Origin: Fasciolopsis buskii
Lineage: Eukaryota; Platyhelminthes; Trematoda; Plagiorchiida; Fasciolidae
Direction of reading: 5' to 3'
Length of the DNA stretch: 64,000 bases
Assembly: GCA_008360955.1 (NCBI GenBank)
Contig: LUCM01002333.1
Location: 214,227-278,226 of the forward strand
Position 1 is the first letter of the stretch. Every line of letters starts with the position of its first letter. The position numbers and the translations under genes are program-made. Below the pieces are notes generated by a model. That model made no database searches, was not told where the DNA came from, and saw only the letters and a program-made list of their open reading frames with translations. Shown piece by piece: positions 1-11,710 of this stretch.

Positions 1-1000
1 TGACCTTTTTTGGGCTAATAGATACCTAATATATCGGAACACCGCTGAAAAAATGAAGTTCGAATAAAATTAAAATGAGACGTGCTCTCGATGTGTGACA
101 AATTACAGCTTACACTTGAAAGGCCAAACGAGTACATGGAAGAAGATTTTGTCACGAATAAATGACGTGAAATGCAGTGCTATTCCACTGCACTCAAACA
201 AACTCAAACACATCAGGTGACTCGTGGGAGGTGATCAAAATACGTTTTGAAAATGCTGATGATCGGTCCTTCCTAATATCTCTTTTTCTGAAAGGCGAAA
301 CAACGTGCCGTTTGCAGGACTTGAGATTGTTTTTCCCGATAACCGTTCAGTTTGATGGTGACAAATATGAAAAATCACAAAAACCAGTCCAAAGTTCCGA
401 CAAATTCTCGTATTAACTATCATAATGGACATTGATCATCCTGACAAATTTGTGGAAATTGCATTTTTGTCCTGGTAAGGTAGATTGGGCCAACAAGAGG
501 CCTATATTTCAGACAGTTTGTCGGAGACGGATGGTGTCAACTGCGTAAACCGTTCTGGCCAGAGGTGTAAGCGAGTTAAAAGAAAAATAAAAATAAAAAC
601 AAACCAATCGAATCTGGAAAGTGACTTTTTTAACCCCTATTCCACAGTGATCGAGACACCAACACCAGACAAGATACAGAGAAGTTTTCGCGTAGGTTAA
701 CGATGTAAGTACGGTGTTGTAATGAGCATCAAGTAAACGAAGGTTGAGACAGAAACGGATAATTCCGTATGTATATAAAAGATCGGTATTCGTATTTTCT
801 AAACGAATTGCACAAAACCAAACTGAATATAGTGAATGCAAAGTTCCGTGTAGGAAACATCATCGGAAGAGAACACGAAATAGCAAGTAATTATTGATCC
901 CTCCAGAGCACAGCAAAACCAGAAGACTGCATATGAATAACTGACCTTGTAATTGATCGTCCGAGTGCTAAAGACGTTTTTGACAAAAAAGAAACAATTT
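1..1000. other. No gene recognised
   Basis: Short open frames only (longest about 110 codons on the minus strand), with no recognisable domain, splice-bounded exon or repeat. The base composition is like the rest of the non-coding part of the window. Probably intergenic or intronic. Confidence 0.5.
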
Positions 1001-1335
1001 TAGTAGTAGGAGATTGAATGTTTTCATGAAATAATTCACCATGTGATATCATCGCTCAACTCGCCATAAAGAAACCATGGAAGCGCTAGCACTGTACAGC
1101 TGTTTCGTTCTTGTTAGGAATCATCAGCAGTGCACATTCACCGCGCCCGAACTGGGACGCGAACCCGAACAAGGACGAACGATTCTGAGTCGAACGCCTT
1201 AGCCATTACGCTACCGGGCAGGCTCTGAACGGTTTGTTCAACTTTACCATATGATGATGCACCTATCCGTAACTGATTTGCACGGTTACTGTCCGCTAGC
1301 TCTCAGCGATCGACCCCTACTGATAGCCTAAGTAC
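1001..1335 (-). mobile_element. tRNA-derived SINE with hammerhead (family 1), copy 1
   Basis: Read on the minus strand, the order is a 5' extension (1335 to about 1226), a tRNA-like head (about 1225 to 1140), a hammerhead (1133 to 1089), and a tail ending near 1001 in CTCCTACTAC. The head has a GCCCG/CGGGC acceptor-like pairing, an A-box-like segment TAGCGTAATGGCTAAGGCG and a B-box-like GGGTTCGCGTCCC. A seven-base loop CTCAGAA would give anticodon CAG, which suggests descent from tRNA-Leu. The same order recurs at 28212-28556 (+) and, without the 5' extension, at 56281-56492 (-), so this is a dispersed family. The combination of pol III boxes and a hammerhead matches the known SM-alpha repeats of schistosomes. 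The family assignment is inferred; the repetition and motifs are seen directly. Confidence 0.8.
1089..1133 (-). ncRNA. Hammerhead ribozyme, type I, mildly degraded
   Basis: On the minus strand the parts are: GCACTG (1133-1128), core box CTGATGA (1127-1121), a stem II segment (1120-1107), core box GAAA (1106-1103), CAGCTGTA (1102-1095) and CAGTGC (1094-1089). GCACTG and CAGTGC are perfectly complementary and form stem I. ACAGCTGT is an eight-base palindrome forming a loopless stem III, and GUA is an allowed cleavage triplet. Weak points are in stem II: the pair next to the core (10.1-11.1) would be U and C, and one inner pair is C and A. Activity of this copy is therefore doubtful, although the core boxes are intact. 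Confidence 0.7.
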
Positions 1336-1447
1336 GACGAAGGCACTGCTGATGATTCCTAACAAAGATGAAACAGCTGCACAGTGTTCCCATGGTTTCT
1401 TTAGGATGAGTTGAGCGATGATATCACATGGTGAATTATTTCATGAA
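1336..1447 (+). mobile_element. Family 1 SINE body, inverted partial copy
   Basis: This stretch repeats the hammerhead and tail of the preceding element in the opposite orientation, so 1001-1139 and 1336-1447 form a large inverted repeat around the tRNA-like head. The hammerhead parts are GCACTG (1343-1348), CTGATGA (1349-1355), GAAA (1370-1373) and CAGCTGCA (1374-1381). The triplet next to the cut has changed from GUA to GCA, which removes the essential U, and stem II has a mismatch, so this copy should be inactive. It could be a separate insertion or an inverted dimer formed during retrotransposition. Confidence 0.7.
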
Positions 1448-2054
1448 AAAAGAAACAAACCAACCATTGCCAGTTGCCGAAATCATTGGGTCTGAGATGT
1501 ATATCTTGGCAGCAAAATTCATTGTAACACAACAATAACTGGTAGGAGTAATTTTGGATGAAATGATTTTTTTATTTGGTGTGCCAGAATAAAGTAGGGA
1601 AGTGTCAGAAATTTGAATGATTCATTTAGAAGACACCACTTGGAGATTCATTCAGGCTAAAAAAAACAAAACTACTCAGTGACATCCTATTCAAATGGGC
1701 TAGTTCAAAATAGGGAGTTATGACAAAAAACAGCACCATCGATTAACCGTTAATAATGAGCTGTTGTTTTGATCACAAAACATCATATATGCCAGAAGCC
1801 AATTTGATCGATCTAAAATTGTCGCCCGATTTTTTTCTACGATTGAAAAGTACCTTGTGTAATTTTTCCTCAAATACGAATTAAGGGTCGGACAGGATGT
1901 CAGGAAGTCGTTCTAGATGCGGCAAAGTGAGCGCAATTAGGGACGAGATTAACTCGGGATTCGGCGTCCGTTTCCTTGGTTCCTCATTGCCCCGGGCATT
2001 TGCAACAAGAATTTGTCACGTTGTTTCAAATTTGTCAATGACTACTATTCCTGA
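1448..2054. other. No gene recognised
   Basis: AT-rich, with no long frame and no recognised repeat. Confidence 0.5.
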
Positions 2055-2094
2055 GCCCTGTTCTCACGCCACACTATTTCATTCTTTGATTTAG

Positions 2095-2591
2095 TTTCTA
2101 ATCAACGAATGACCATAATCGCAAACGAAAGATCTCCTACCGAACAAGCTCTTTTGTTTAAAGTCTTAGACTGTTTCCAATTATCCGGAGGCGCTTCCGG
2201 CGAGTTTGACGTGAATCAGTTCTCAAACTCCTCAAAAAGCATATCAGTTTTAGATATGATGTTAGATGATCCTGGAAGATCAAGATATTACTTTTCTAAA
2301 GTTGGACGAAATCAGTTCCCGGCATCTATATCCCGCGAAACGAATGCACTGACGAGAATGAACACCATCCGATTGAACTCGGAAAACAAACCACCTCACC
2401 CATCGAAGTATTCGTCTAGGAATGATAACAACAGGAGCATTTCCAGATACGCGACTGCATCTGGCGACGTAAGCCTTATAAATCCTGCGATCAGGTGGAT
2501 TTCTGCTTTTGGCAACACAATGTCACCCGAAAATTACGTAACCATTCGCAAAAAGAAAAACTTTCCAGGTCGTCCGATCGGGAGGGGCCAG
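2095..2591 (+). CDS. Possible internal exon, unknown protein
   Basis: The frame is open from 2055 to the stop at 2613-2615, about 187 codons, one of the longest non-repeat frames in the window. A pyrimidine-rich tract ending in TTTAG at 2094 is a plausible splice acceptor. CAG/GT at 2591 (or at 2568) is a plausible donor. The product would be hydrophilic and rich in Ser, Asn and Arg, with a basic run RKKKN near the end, and has no membrane segment or signal peptide. An ATG lies at 2109. I recognise no domain. A frame of this length can arise by chance in 64 kb, so the coding call is tentative. Confidence 0.35.
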
Positions 2592-5500
2592 GTTACATGT
2601 GCTCTTAGACGGTGAATCCTTAATTGCTGATGAAACTTATAATAGTTAGATCTGAGTTTTGGGGTATAGCCGGAAACAAGTCCAATGTTTGAACTTACTT
2701 TAGTACCAATCGCAATTGATGAAAATCTTAAAAGTGAACGTCTTGTGCTTTCAAACGCGCAACCTAGTCACGTGATTAGAAGTCACGTCTTATCGAAACA
2801 TATTGAGCAAACAGATTAGAACAGATTACTCGTATATGTGATTTTTATTTTACAGCAAATTTGAGAATTCTTTAGCGGTGGTAGTTCAAACCAAATGACT
2901 CATACTAAATTGGTAGGTTTGACGAAGACACCCTGGAACTTCGATGTTAATACCTACGTTCTTACGCATCTTCAAGTTTCACTCTAGCTGTGAACAATCG
3001 CCGACTGATCCAGTAACCGTTTATCTTCAAAGCGTGTGCGCAGCTGGTGTTCCAACCGGCTTTTTTCTACGTCCCAAAGTTTTGTCAATCCCAGTTTCCC
3101 TTAAGAATGACAACTTTTCAACATAAAACAGACGTGTATACAAGACCTGAAAAAGGTACAGCTAAACGGGGAAATTCCCGTTTTGTTTCATCTCTCTGGA
3201 CAATCGTGCGGATTTTTCGTACCAATAGGAAAATTGCACGTAAGAGATTTATTTATATCCAGAATGCAAAGGATATGGTAAACTTTGGTAATCTTTTTCA
3301 CTAGTAATCATTAGGAAAAAGTAGGACTGGAAAACTATTTCGGAACGTTGTGAAACCGCAGTCAGGACGATGGACGAGCAAATCGAATCCGCATCGATGT
3401 GAAACGTATTTGAAACAGAAAAACAAACAAACAGGCAGATAGAATTTACACCACGTTGTACTAGTCTTCAGGTTATTTTCCACCTGAGTAGACTGCAATG
3501 GTTTGTCCGATAAAGGTGTGACAACATACATCTTATCTCATTTATTCTAAATGATTGCACGAAACAATCAAATTTTTGTTTGTTTAGTCTAATTTACATT
3601 TGACAACATTTTCTTCTACCTGGAGAGTCGCATCACAGAACGTGGTATTATTTACATCTCCGCGTTAATTGGTTGGTTAGTCTGTAATGGGTTTGGTTTT
3701 CTGTAGTCAATTGTCGGTCACCTGAGGATCCCTGAGTGACATGGATCAACGTGTTGCTTAACCAACATGCTCGTTGTCCGGGATTCTGACAACAGATAGC
3801 TCAAATAAACACACACACGCACACACACACACACACGGATGCACAATTCTGAACAAAGAAAAAGAAAGGATAAAGAAGCGAATTGGAAGACATGGATTTA
3901 GAATTTAGGGGAGTATTATAACTCCGGTAGCGTAAAACAAATTGCTGGTCGTTCGAGTACGTGACAGTCCGATGCATAGTACCTAGATGACCGGATATTG
4001 TGGCTAGCCCACGATGTTAAGTTGTAATCTGCTCTCGTTTGGTTCAAACAGTCACATTTTATGCAACATGAAAATTTCATTGAGGTTACGAGCTGTATGC
4101 ATCATCGATTTCATTGTAAACGCGTTCTGGATCAGAGCAGGGTAAAACCGTATATTGAAAGCAAAATGTACCGTCCATGGGGTCCAGTTGAAATAAACAG
4201 CGATTCCGAACATTAAGTGGTGCGTTTTGCGTAACCATTTAGCCTATTGAATAAACAAATGCCTTTTTTGTCTCGATCCAATTCGAAGTTGGGAACTTAC
4301 AGTTGAAATTTTGAATACACGAAGATCGTTCGAGCAGATACCATCCCTCGAGCCACTGTCCAGTTCCTCACACGATACTGTAAATAAATCCGTTTCTATT
4401 ATTAATTCAGTCGTCCAAAATTTAAATGATTTCGCGTCCAAACTGTGAGAACTTAATCGTGAAATCTTGCTTTGTGCTCGTAGTTCTATACTAGAAACAA
4501 TTTTCAAATTAGATTTCATTTAAAACAAGCGAAATCATCTTCTTTGAGAAACAATGTGGATGAAAATAACGGCTAAGTCAATTTACGCGGGTTAATCAAA
4601 CTAAAATGCAAGAACGAATCCGAGACGAACTGAACATTGTCAAACCTAAACGCGATTTGCCCTGGGCGGATTTAATTCCTGTATATCCGATTTCTTCGAT
4701 TTCCCGTGGTAAAGAGGTGGCAGTCAGCAACAGACGAAAGTAACTGGGATGCGAAAACGTAGGCTACGTTTGCACGACCGGGACAAATCGATTTGCACGT
4801 TTCTCAGGGGCCAGTTTAAAAACTAGAATTTAAAAAACTAATCGAATGGATACAGTTATTCACTTTCCATGAAATTTATTCGTGAGTTTTGCATTACTCT
4901 TATCCTAGAGCAAATGAAAAACTTCAAGTCAACTAAACATTTTTCCCCTTATTTCTTGGGAGTGGTCTGTCCGGATTTGATTGGCGCACATTTCCCTCCC
5001 AGTTATTTCTTACCGTGTGTAACAAGGGCCCGGATCGATTGCCAGGTGACAGTTAACGTTTATTTGAAGCGTCAAGAATTGGAGATTTTTACATTTCCCG
5101 TTCAAGATTAACATATCATGACATTTCATTTCCATGTAGATAGTTTTTACAAAACCGGTCACGTCTATGGCCATATTTCTTGGTTCTATAAAAACGGAAA
5201 AACTTACGGATGTAGCAGGTATACGGTGCGTGGGGTTTGTCGACGGCACAAATGCATGGAACTGGTAGAACACGGTCTTATTTCCAATCTAGCAACGATA
5301 GAAATGCAGCAGACCACGTTGTCCTACCTACTCCAAATTTGAATGTACCCCGTCGGTTTAGGGAGTGATGTTTGGACCTAAGAATCACATGCCTGACTCC
5401 TCGCTCCGGGCAGATTCTTGTCTGACTGTTTTATTTCTGGTCGCCATTCCTGGACTAGTATCCTTCAAATGTTTTCGGTATTAAGTAAAAAGTAGCCAAA

Positions 5501-8500
5501 GAAAATTACTTTTTGCTGCAACTTTGTGGAGAATTTTAGACTCGAAAAAATCCTGAATTCAAACAATAACTTGACGTGTTCTCACGGCATTTTGCTCTCG
5601 GTGCGCAAAATCAAGGCATCATTGTTTGTCGTTTTCTATTCGTTTGTTCCAAACCAACCTTAAAATGTCAAACTTATCGAGAAAAACATGAGAAATATAT
5701 TGATGCAAATTGTTCTGAGGAACATAAATGTAAAGACACACCAGTGAACGCGGCTTCAGTCCCCGTACTGTTTCTTTCTAAATATGTCCATTTGGCTGGG
5801 TTCTAAACAATCACGTGAGACCGAACTAGAAATGAATATTGAGTAACCGTAGCCAAAAATTCACTAATTTTAGCCGACAACAAGTTCACTACAATTTCCA
5901 ACGAATTCCAGGTCAAAAGTGGACAGAAAAATGACTGAATTATGACGAAGGGGCACGGTATGAGACCGTGAAGCTACAAATCCAATTGAATAGTACTGGT
6001 GGAATGCGTTATCCCGTGCCTTAGTCTAATGTCAATGAACACATTTCATATGCACTTTGGAAAATACCACAAACAAGTCTATCGATTCTCTTCAAATCCA
6101 TACAAGGTTTGCTCACGTCCTGTTCGATTTTTAGGAAACATTCTTCCACAACACATGAGTCCATCAAAAAATGCAGGGGTTGACAGTTTGCGTCCATGCA
6201 AAAACTAACGGGAAATAGAAAACCAAGCATTGCGGTAAAATTCTGTTTGTAAAGCTCATTTGCGAGCAAAGTCGATTGTTTCCCTCCAAAAAAAGCAAAA
6301 CCGGATGCATTTCATGACCATTAGGTTCGTGCTTTCAAATGATCCGGTACTTGACAGGTTTGGTCTGCTAGCCTGGTCGAGAACATATCTAAAGAACAAA
6401 ATAATGCGATATTTCGCTTTGCTCTCGGCAACAAAATGTGTGTTTTGTCTTGATCTGACAAATTGCTGGAATTATCCGTTTTCTTTTGGTGGTTTCGTCT
6501 AAAAATCTGGGAAATTTCAACTATTTGACTGTTCTGTCCCCTGAATCAAACGGACCCATTTCAGGATCACCACCCCCCTAGTTAATCGACATCCCCCAAT
6601 CACTATTATCAAAATTAGCAACCTTGGTAGTTCAAGGTTGAAACCATAGCAACCCTCGTGGTTGATCTTCTTTGAGGCGAAGGTGAAATGTAGAACAAAA
6701 CTAATATACATGTAACTGAATGGAAAGGTTATTGGCAAAACCTTGGTGTCAACTCTTTTTGTGATAGAACGTCCAGGACCTAAATGTCCTAGAGAGTTGT
6801 GATAGAATGTCATATTTCTAGAAGCCCTTTTAGACGGAGGAGAATTCTTCATCTTTCTTGAATTTCTTAGGTTTTATCATGGTAATCTCATATTATGTGA
6901 CTTTTTTTATCACTGTAAAATTCCTGCTTCGAAATACCTCCACGCGCACTCTCTGTCCTCGTTTGATCAGGGAGAGTGAAAATGAAACATACATCAGCCA
7001 TAACCTTCGTGTTAACTGAAAGCTATACGATTTGTTGTTCCGCAGGTCAGATATTCTCATCACACGAAATTCCATAGGTTGTCGTCTGCCCGATGCCCGC
7101 TTTCTTCTCGTCATTCACGTGCCATTTATCGTGCCTCGAAGCCGTTCACTCCATATGTGGGGTGTAATCGATTGCGCTCAGATTCCACCGTTCGTTGTTA
7201 CGTAGTCCTTAATCCATTTGCGAAGATATGACGTAAACAAACGACCAAAAGCAAACGATCCTTGAATGTGTGATGAATAACTGAATGAACTGTTTACGTA
7301 CGACTAAAAATGCATCGAGCTTCAGCGCTTCGGCAGACCACACATCGCGAGCCGACACGAGCTAGTATCAGCAAATGTTAAGTTTAAAGCATCATTCTTA
7401 GCTTGTATGCCTGCAAACAAAATGGAAATGGTATTCATTCACACAGTCGAGTGTTAGCTACAAGTTTGTTCAGCTTTAGTTTGATTGGTGGACGGAACTT
7501 CTCCATCGCTCCAATTATTTTACTGCGTTCCTCAAGATAACTGCCCAGTATTCGGTTAAGAGTCGTTTAAGATTCACTTGTGGAACGTATTGTATGCTGC
7601 ACAAATTGCATATACGATAGCATTGCCTTGAAATTTCGAGAGCAGTGATCACAAACACGTGAACGACAAACGGCACCTCGCTCTAGACTCGGTTAAACGG
7701 TCAAACTCTTCGAACGTTTTATCCCACACTGTTGTAAATCGGCCGAATGAGGGAAGTCCCATTTCTAGCAACACTTTGTCATTGTCATGATTATGGATCA
7801 AACGCGTCGATCTGCAAATTTACGCCAACTCTCGGTGCCCAAAGTGGATTATTTACCCAATGCCGAAATATTTCCATACTTTCTTGACAAAATATCAAAC
7901 CAAAATGATTCCAGGGTATACGGTGATCCAGAACACGGAGCATGGTAACACGGTAGCTACTTTTTTCATATCTAGAGAACTTGGGTAGAGGACAATGGAC
8001 GTTCAATTGTCTACTACAGTCGACGGCAAAATTTAGGTGAGTTAATGAGATTCGAATGAACAACAAATTCCAAGATCATAATACTAATTACATGACAGAT
8101 AGTTTAGGCAAAACTAATTAAATTGAACTGATAAAAATCAGGGAATTTGGTGCCCTGGATTGGAAGTTTTCTGGTTTGACCTTGAGCTTACCATCAGCGA
8201 AACAAACAAGCATCACGGATGCTACTTAGAAAATTGGTTAGTTGAATAAAAATGTCAAATATTGTTCGAACCCAACCCCAAACATCATCCACACACTGGT
8301 ATGTTGTGTTACATAATGAGATCGATGTGACATTTAAAAAAGTTCCGACGGACGGCGACCAAAATTATCGATCAGGCATCGTGATCTTTTCAGCATAACT
8401 GGCTCCATGTCAAAAAAAAAACAGTGCGCTTGAATCAATTTGTTGCTGTGACTTTGATTCCGTGATTGGTGCAGACCTTAACGGCATACGGGAAACCGAT

Positions 8501-9065
8501 TTTTATTGTGAATGATATAATATTAATAACACAGCGATTTCATTACACTTTCGATTCCAACTTTGTTCGGTGAGTTACAAATCTCGTCATATTGGGACAT
8601 CCAGCTATAATGTTCCGAGACCGGGAATCGAGGATTTTTCGCTTCACATCTACGCATCTTTACAAAGTCTGATTCGATTTGATTCGCTTAGTTCCTTTCG
8701 TAAAAACCAATTTTTCCGAACCGTGTTAAAATAAGGACAGAATTGTTTCTCCAAAGATTCCATGACATGGAGTGCGCTCACTTTAAAGATCTCGAACAAT
8801 TTAAGAATGTGAACCAAAAGTAATGACGACGTCTTGTTTGTTTTGCGGCATCTATGAAACAGGCCAACTGAACAACTAAGTAGATTCAGTGTTTCGTTTC
8901 CAATGAACAAAACGCGGACGGGTAGGGGGTGATTAAAAAAAATATCCGGAATAATCCATATTTTGTTCATTTTTCTGGATCGTCCCTGTAAAATGTGCAT
9001 TTTGGATAAGTTGCACGAACGGAATTAATACAGAGAAAAGCATTGAAAATTACCCTATAAATACA
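2592..9065. other. Long stretch without a recognised gene
   Basis: Contains only short frames. The longest are a 116-codon minus-strand frame at 8650-9000 and a 111-codon minus-strand frame at 6517-6852, neither with a recognisable domain. A minus-strand frame at 6021-6269 is Cys-rich but unrecognised. The only clear repeat is a CA microsatellite at about 3809-3836. Likely intron or intergenic. Confidence 0.5.
3809..3836. repeat. (AC)n microsatellite
   Basis: About 14 dinucleotide units with one interruption (GC for AC). Confidence 0.9.
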
Positions 9066-9148
9066 TAGAAACATAGATAGAAAGATAGATTGATTGAGTG
9101 ATAAATAGATAGATAGATAGATAAATAGATAGGTAGATAGATTGATAA

Positions 9149-9190
<42 letters not shown>

Positions 9191-9211
9191 TGATTGATTG
9201 ATTGATTGATA

Positions 9212-9242
<31 letters not shown>

Positions 9243-9244
9243 AA

Positions 9245-9313
<69 letters not shown>

Positions 9314-9385
9314 NNNNNNNNNNNNNNNNNNNNNNNNNNNNNNNNNNNNNNNNNNNNNNNNNNNNNNNNNNNNNNNNNNNAGATG

Positions 9386-9428
<43 letters not shown>

Positions 9429-9444
9429 GGATAGATAGATAGAT
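9066..9444. repeat. GATA/GATT tetranucleotide microsatellite
   Basis: Long runs of GATA interrupted by GATT and AAAT/GGAT variants, with an assembly gap inside. The apparent open frames through it, reading Tyr-Leu-Ser-Ile repeats, are only translations of the tetranucleotide and not genes. Confidence 0.97.
9314..9380. other. Assembly gap (67 N)
   Basis: A run of 67 N inside the GATA array. The true repeat length is unknown. Confidence 1.
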
Positions 9445-9696
9445 CGCCACAATCTCCTCTGTAGCGTCAGCAGTGTGCTTCGAAGCTGTTCGTCGAAGAG
9501 TCCACAGAGGAATCACAGTCGTGATTCGTTGATACTTTTTCATCATTTGGGCTGATTCAACCTTAGGAACGAGGGGAGAATGCCCCGGACTATATATATG
9601 CGAATATAGAAATTGTAAGTAGTATCTGGATGAGTGAACAAAAATTGCCCGGGAGTACACGACCAGTATCGCGGTTATTGTATAAATATATATATA
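9445..9696 (-). mobile_element. TA-flanked hammerhead element (family 2), truncated copy
   Basis: Homologous to 32979-33322 in the same orientation. It has the hairpin half (GAATCAC at 9510-9516 pairing with GTGATTC at 9521-9527), then a GAACGAGG-containing segment, a short TA run near 9590, the segment AGTAGTATCTGGAT, and the 3' half of the hammerhead on the minus strand at about 9645-9680. The CTGACGA half of the ribozyme is missing and a TA microsatellite begins exactly there. GAAACCGGTC has become GATACTGGTC. The copy is therefore inactive. Confidence 0.75.
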
Positions 9697-10688
9697 TACA
9701 CATGCAGAAAATGAGAGGGTACACGCTGTTCCGCCCAATGCAACAGTTCAAAGATCTGACCAGATGATGTTGCGCGCAGGCACAAACGGGGCTTTCAAAT
9801 TTAACTAGCGTGGATCCGATAAAATTTATCAGGTTTCCGTTTCGAAAGACTGATTCATGTCAACAGTCATCTCAAAGCCTGATCTAGTACAATGTTTGAC
9901 GCCGGTTTGCATGCAGCAATCCTTTTGCATTGGGAAATGCTAATTTTCTTTTGTGCAGTGTTTCACGGCCATTTTTGTTAAATATAACTGATCACTGAGT
10001 GCAATTTGTTACCGAAATTGTGTCTGCATGGAGTTAGGAACATTAGGAAAGCAAGCTCATTGTCTGATTGCAGTCTTATGTTGTGCAGTTTTATTTATTT
10101 TGTGAAGAACCGTGTATAAAAAATTGTCCCAGTCGAGCAATCGGCAAGGAGTAACAATAGGCAACATCCGACTTTTGTTACTTTCCAGTGGATATCGTGT
10201 TTCTATTGCATGCAACCAGGAATTACTGTTTTGAATTGCTTCCATTTTGTATTTCAGGCAGTTCTCAAGTTTAATCTGATTGAGATAAGCCCCGAAGAAT
10301 GAAAGACGTTTCAAACGAAACTTCATTAAAGTGCAGCTTCTATGAGTTCTTCTATCCTCTTCGTGAGACTGGATACTGTGACTGATTTTTCATAAATTTG
10401 CATCGTTAAAAACGTTTGTGCTCAAGAAATTCAGTACTGAGCCTAACTAGACATTGCTGTGGCCTAACTCTGCTCCAAATGGAGATGACAAATTTTTTTA
10501 TCGAATAAAAGTGCACGGATTTTAGTTGCTGAATTCTCTTTAGGGCACCGTGTTTAGCTAACTGGCTATTTGCAATGATTCAACTGTCGCCGGAGTCTTT
10601 TCTACTGTTCCAAGTGAATAGCACACTTAGTCCTGTAATGTCCCCGAGACAAATTTGCTAAGATCTCACAATCACCGACTGAAAATTA
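9697..10688. other. No gene recognised
   Basis: Only short frames, the longest being 89 codons on the minus strand at 10057-10326, with no recognised domain or repeat. Confidence 0.45.
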
Positions 10689-10908
10689 TTGATTAACCAA
10701 AGGGATATTGACCTGATTACTAACAACATGGAGAGAGTCACTGCACTTCCCTTTCTAGTCGTTAGATGCGAAATACACAATTTACATGAAGCTAACGACC
10801 ATCGTGGAATGACTGCCTTGTCGACGATGGGGACGATTCCGTCCGTGAACTTCCGTAGCAATCCAAGCTTCGTAGTCATGATTGACGGTTCTCACTACTG
10901 GGATGCAG
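10689..10908 (+). CDS. Possible exon, unknown
   Basis: An open frame starting at an ATG and followed by a CAG/GTAAT donor-like site at 10908. The opposite strand is also open here, so frame alone is weak evidence. No domain recognised. Confidence 0.15.
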
Positions 10909-11160
10909 GTAATTGATGACCGCGTGCTAACATTTTGTTCATTACACTCATGCTTCCCGAATTCAACGAAGTCCTGATTTGACCTCACCGATCTAGTATA
11001 CGAAAACCAGAATTTCTGTAAATAAGTTCAACACTGCTCCCTATTCACAAGTAGTGTTGACTATTTCATATAGGTCGATTGATACCCAGTTTAGAGTTGT
11101 GTAGCATTTCAGTGTTCATGATTCGGTCAAAGTGATATTAGACATTCGCTATATAATAGA

Positions 11161-11257
11161 TAGACAAGTAATGTAAAGTAATGGAAAGGCAGATAAAAGT
11201 TAGGTAGAGAGCAACGTAAGTAGATAGAAAGAGAGACGCGAATGCAAAAAGAGACAG
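11161..11257 (+). repeat. 97-base segment, first of two identical copies
   Basis: Identical over 97 bases to 11324-11420. This is probably the genuine copy, with the second created by misassembly (see next entry). Confidence 0.85.
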
Positions 11258-11420
11258 NTGCGAAAATTCGTTTGGATATCTTTTTTTCAGAATTGTGTTC
11301 CCACAGATGTGTATAAGAGACAGTAGACAAGTAATGTAAAGTAATGGAAAGGCAGATAAAAGTTAGGTAGAGAGCAACGTAAGTAGATAGAAAGAGAGAC
11401 GCGAATGCAAAAAGAGACAG
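11258..11420. other. Assembly artefact: Tn5/Nextera mate-pair junction
   Basis: The order is one N (11258), 46 bases identical to 15109-15154 (11259-11304), then AGATGTGTATAAGAGACAG (11305-11323), which is exactly the 19-base Tn5 mosaic end used in Nextera libraries, and then an exact second copy of 11161-11257 (11324-11420). This is what a circularised fragment running from 11324 to 15154 (about 3.8 kb) gives at its joint: its end, the adapter, then its start. The most likely true sequence joins 11257 directly to 11421. Confidence 0.95.
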
Positions 11421-11426
11421 CTAGGT

Positions 11427-11482
11427 AGATAGCTAGATCGATAGATAGATAGATAGATTGATTGATTGATTGATTGATTGAC

Positions 11483-11541
<59 letters not shown>
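11427..11541. repeat. GATA/GATT microsatellite
   Basis: A few GATA units followed by about 22 GATT units, with one GACT variant. It directly follows the misassembled segment. Confidence 0.95.
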
Positions 11542-11543
<2 letters not shown>

Positions 11544-11557
11544 CAGGACTGTGGATG

Positions 11558-11710
11558 TTTCCCATTACCAGTATGACATGCGTACGATTGGAAGGAGAAA
11601 TATTTTCCGAATACACGGAGTGGGAAGCAGCCGGTGAATCAAAGGGAGAACGTCAAATGAACTTATCATTCATACACGGCTTCAGTGATCTGAATGAGAT
11701 TCCGATGTCT
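11558..11710 (+). repeat. Dispersed repeat R1, copy 1
   Basis: Aligns along its length to 16268-16418 in the same orientation, sharing TTTCCCATTACCAGTATGA at the start and TCAAATGAACT and GAATGAGATTC-like words further on, with many substitutions. It encodes nothing recognisable. Class unknown; it could be part of a larger transposon. Confidence 0.6.

Noticed and set aside
2622..2640. CTGATGA followed by AAAC as a hammerhead
   Set aside because: The two boxes overlap, so there is no stem II or stem I.
8967..9738. Long minus-strand frames with Tyr-Leu-Ser-Ile repeats
   Set aside because: They translate the GATA microsatellite and cross an assembly gap; not genes.
11161..11420. Biological tandem duplication of 97 bases
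   Set aside because: The copies are separated by a sequencing adapter and a displaced segment, so it is an assembly artefact.
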